DNA of 8,760 nucleotides, from positions 1 through 8,760 of the forward strand of contig JAUWLJ010000069.1 in NCBI GenBank assembly GCA_030613705.1, written 5' to 3'. Source of the DNA: Chloroflexota bacterium. Lineage in GTDB: Bacteria; Chloroflexota; Anaerolineae; Anaerolineales; UBA4823. A model generated the notes under the pieces. The model saw only the letters and a program-made list of their open reading frames with translations, did not search any database and was not told the origin of the DNA. The position numbers and the translations under genes are program-made. This document shows positions 7,471 to 8,760 of the stretch, in pieces (position 1 is the first letter of the stretch; every line of letters begins with the position of its first letter).

Positions 7471-8760
7471 ATGCACCAACCACAAACTCTCTTCAAGAAG
7501 CTATGGGATGCTCATGTTGTAACACAAGAACCTGAGGCACCGGCAATCCTTTATATCGATCTGCACCTGGTGCACGAGGTCACCTCTCCACAGGCATTCA
7601 CCGAATTGCGGGAGAGAGGACTGACAGTCCGCCGACCCGATCGCACTCTCGCAACCATGGATCACTCCACCCCAACAACCAGCCTGTCCTTGCCGCTGGC
7701 TGATGATCTGGCTAACAAACAACTACACCAGCTGCAGGTCAACTGTCAAGAGTTCAATATCCCAGTTTTTGATATCGATAACCCAAAGCGGGGCATCGTG
7801 CATGTCATCGGTCCTGAATTAGGGATAACCCAACCGGGGATGACGATTGTCTGCGGTGACAGCCACACTGCCACCCATGGTGCGTTTGGGGCTCTGGCCT
7901 TTGGAATAGGCACCAGCGAGGTAGCCCACGTTCTTTCCACCCAATGCCTGATGCAGAACCAACCAAAGACCTACCGGGTTAACTTCGAAGGTCAATTATC
8001 GAAGTGTGTAACTGCAAAAGATATGATCCTGGCCCTGATCGCAGCAATTGGCATTGGCGGAGGCACCGGGCATGTATTTGAGTACCTCGGCTCTGCAGTT
8101 GAAGCACTGAACATGGAAGAGCGCATGACCCTGTGCAATATGTCTATCGAAGCGGGAGCGCGGGCTGGGATGATAGCCCCAGACGATAAGACTTTTGAAT
8201 ATCTTGCTGGCAGAGAGTTTGCCCCCCAAGGAGAAGCCTGGGATACAACAGTAAGCTGCTGGAGGGATTTACCTTCCGACCCTGGTGCAGAATATGATAA
8301 GTCGATCGCCATCGATGTATCCAATCTGGAACCGATGGTTACTTACGGCACCAACCCGGGTATGGGCATCCCGATCAGCGAGCGGATCCCGGATCCACAA
8401 AGTGAAAAGGACCCGTTGAGGCAGGCAGCGCTTGAGAAAGCACTCCAATATATGGATCTGCGCCCTGGGACACGATTGTTGGATCAGCCTGTGGATGTGG
8501 TTTTTATCGGCAGCTGTACCAATTCACGCCTGTCGGATCTACGAGAAGCTGCCAACTTACTGGAAGGTCATAAGATTGCGGATGGTGTTCGCCTGCTGGT
8601 AGTTCCCGGTTCAGAGGGAATTCGCCGCCAGGCAGAGGCGGAAGGATTGGATCAGATTTTCAAACAGGCGGGCGGTGAATGGCGCTATGCTGGGTGCAGC
8701 ATGTGCATCGCCATGAACGGTGATCAGCTGCAGCCTGGGCAGTATGCGGTCAGCACGAGC
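7471..8760 (+). CDS. leuC: 3-Isopropylmalate dehydratase large subunit (3' end cut by window)
   Basis: LeuC with LeuD isomerises 2-isopropylmalate to 3-isopropylmalate through a [4Fe-4S] cluster of the aconitase type. The window contains 430 codons from ATG 7471 (AGGA site at 7463-7466, four bases upstream) and the frame is still open at the right edge. The E. coli protein has 466 residues, so about 35 residues are missing. Motifs seen include [17 protein letters not shown] near the N terminus, [28 protein letters not shown], and all three cluster cysteines: C349 in GSCTNSR, and C409 and C412 in GCSMCIAMN. The sequence and length follow the bacterial E. coli-like LeuC rather than the shorter archaeal/HacA-like form. 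No frameshift or internal stop was seen. It is separated from the small unknown gene by 107 bases. leuD, needed for activity, should lie beyond the window. Confidence 0.95.
   Translation, partial: MHQPQTLFKKLWDAHVVTQEPEAPAILYIDLHLVHEVTSPQAFTELRERGLTVRRPDRTLATMDHSTPTTSLSLPLADDLANKQLHQLQVNCQEFNIPVFDIDNPKRGIVHVIGPELGITQPGMTIVCGDSHTATHGAFGALAFGIGTSEVAHVLSTQCLMQNQPKTYRVNFEGQLSKCVTAKDMILALIAAIGIGGGTGHVFEYLGSAVEALNMEERMTLCNMSIEAGARAGMIAPDDKTFEYLAGREFAPQGEAWDTTVSCWRDLPSDPGAEYDKSIAIDVSNLEPMVTYGTNPGMGIPISERIPDPQSEKDPLRQAALEKALQYMDLRPGTRLLDQPVDVVFIGSCTNSRLSDLREAANLLEGHKIADGVRLLVVPGSEGIRRQAEAEGLDQIFKQAGGEWRYAGCSMCIAMNGDQLQPGQYAVSTS

Overview
The window is one long, co-directional biosynthetic operon on the + strand for the branched-chain amino acids. 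It reads leader peptide/attenuator, then ilvD, ilvB, ilvN, ilvC, leuA, an unrecognised small gene, and leuC, which runs off the right edge. No mobile elements, rRNA, tRNA, CRISPR or phage features were seen. Nothing convincing is encoded on the minus strand; long minus-strand frames are shadows of the real genes.

Organism: a bacterium of moderate GC content with clear Shine-Dalgarno sites before almost every gene. The short (554-residue) E. coli-like IlvD lacks the third cluster cysteine of the [2Fe-2S] class. Together with the ilvD-ilvBNC-leuA-leuC order and the general protein flavour, this gives an impression of an anaerobe, possibly Anaerolineae-like Chloroflexota. That is impression only; no search was possible.

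Layout. (1) Positions 1-234 form a regulatory leader. A 36-codon ORF (48-158) is packed with Leu/Ile/Val codons and is followed by a perfect 8-bp GC-rich hairpin with eight T residues (191-220). An alternative 9-bp pairing (127-135 with 194-202) would disrupt that terminator. These are the parts of a ribosome-mediated attenuator. (2) Positions 235-5333 hold the common ilv pathway: dihydroxyacid dehydratase, the two acetolactate synthase subunits, and ketol-acid reductoisomerase. (3) Positions 5425-7038 encode 2-isopropylmalate synthase, the committed step to leucine. (4) Positions 7091-7363 encode a 90-residue acidic protein of unknown function with a duplicated F-x-x-P-R-T-I-P-x-K-W-D-V-S motif. 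(5) Positions 7471-8760 encode the isopropylmalate dehydratase large subunit, missing only its last few dozen residues; leuD and leuB would be expected beyond the edge.

How they work together: IlvBN makes acetolactate or acetohydroxybutyrate, IlvC reduces and isomerises it, and IlvD dehydrates it to the 2-keto acid precursors of valine and isoleucine. LeuA and LeuC(D) divert 2-ketoisovalerate to leucine. Control appears to act at two levels: transcription attenuation sensing charged Leu/Ile/Val tRNAs, and allosteric feedback through the IlvN ACT domain and the LeuA C-terminal domain.

The two items most worth a second look are the attenuator, because such leaders are best known from proteobacteria and actinobacteria, and the small repeat-motif protein inserted between leuA and leuC.
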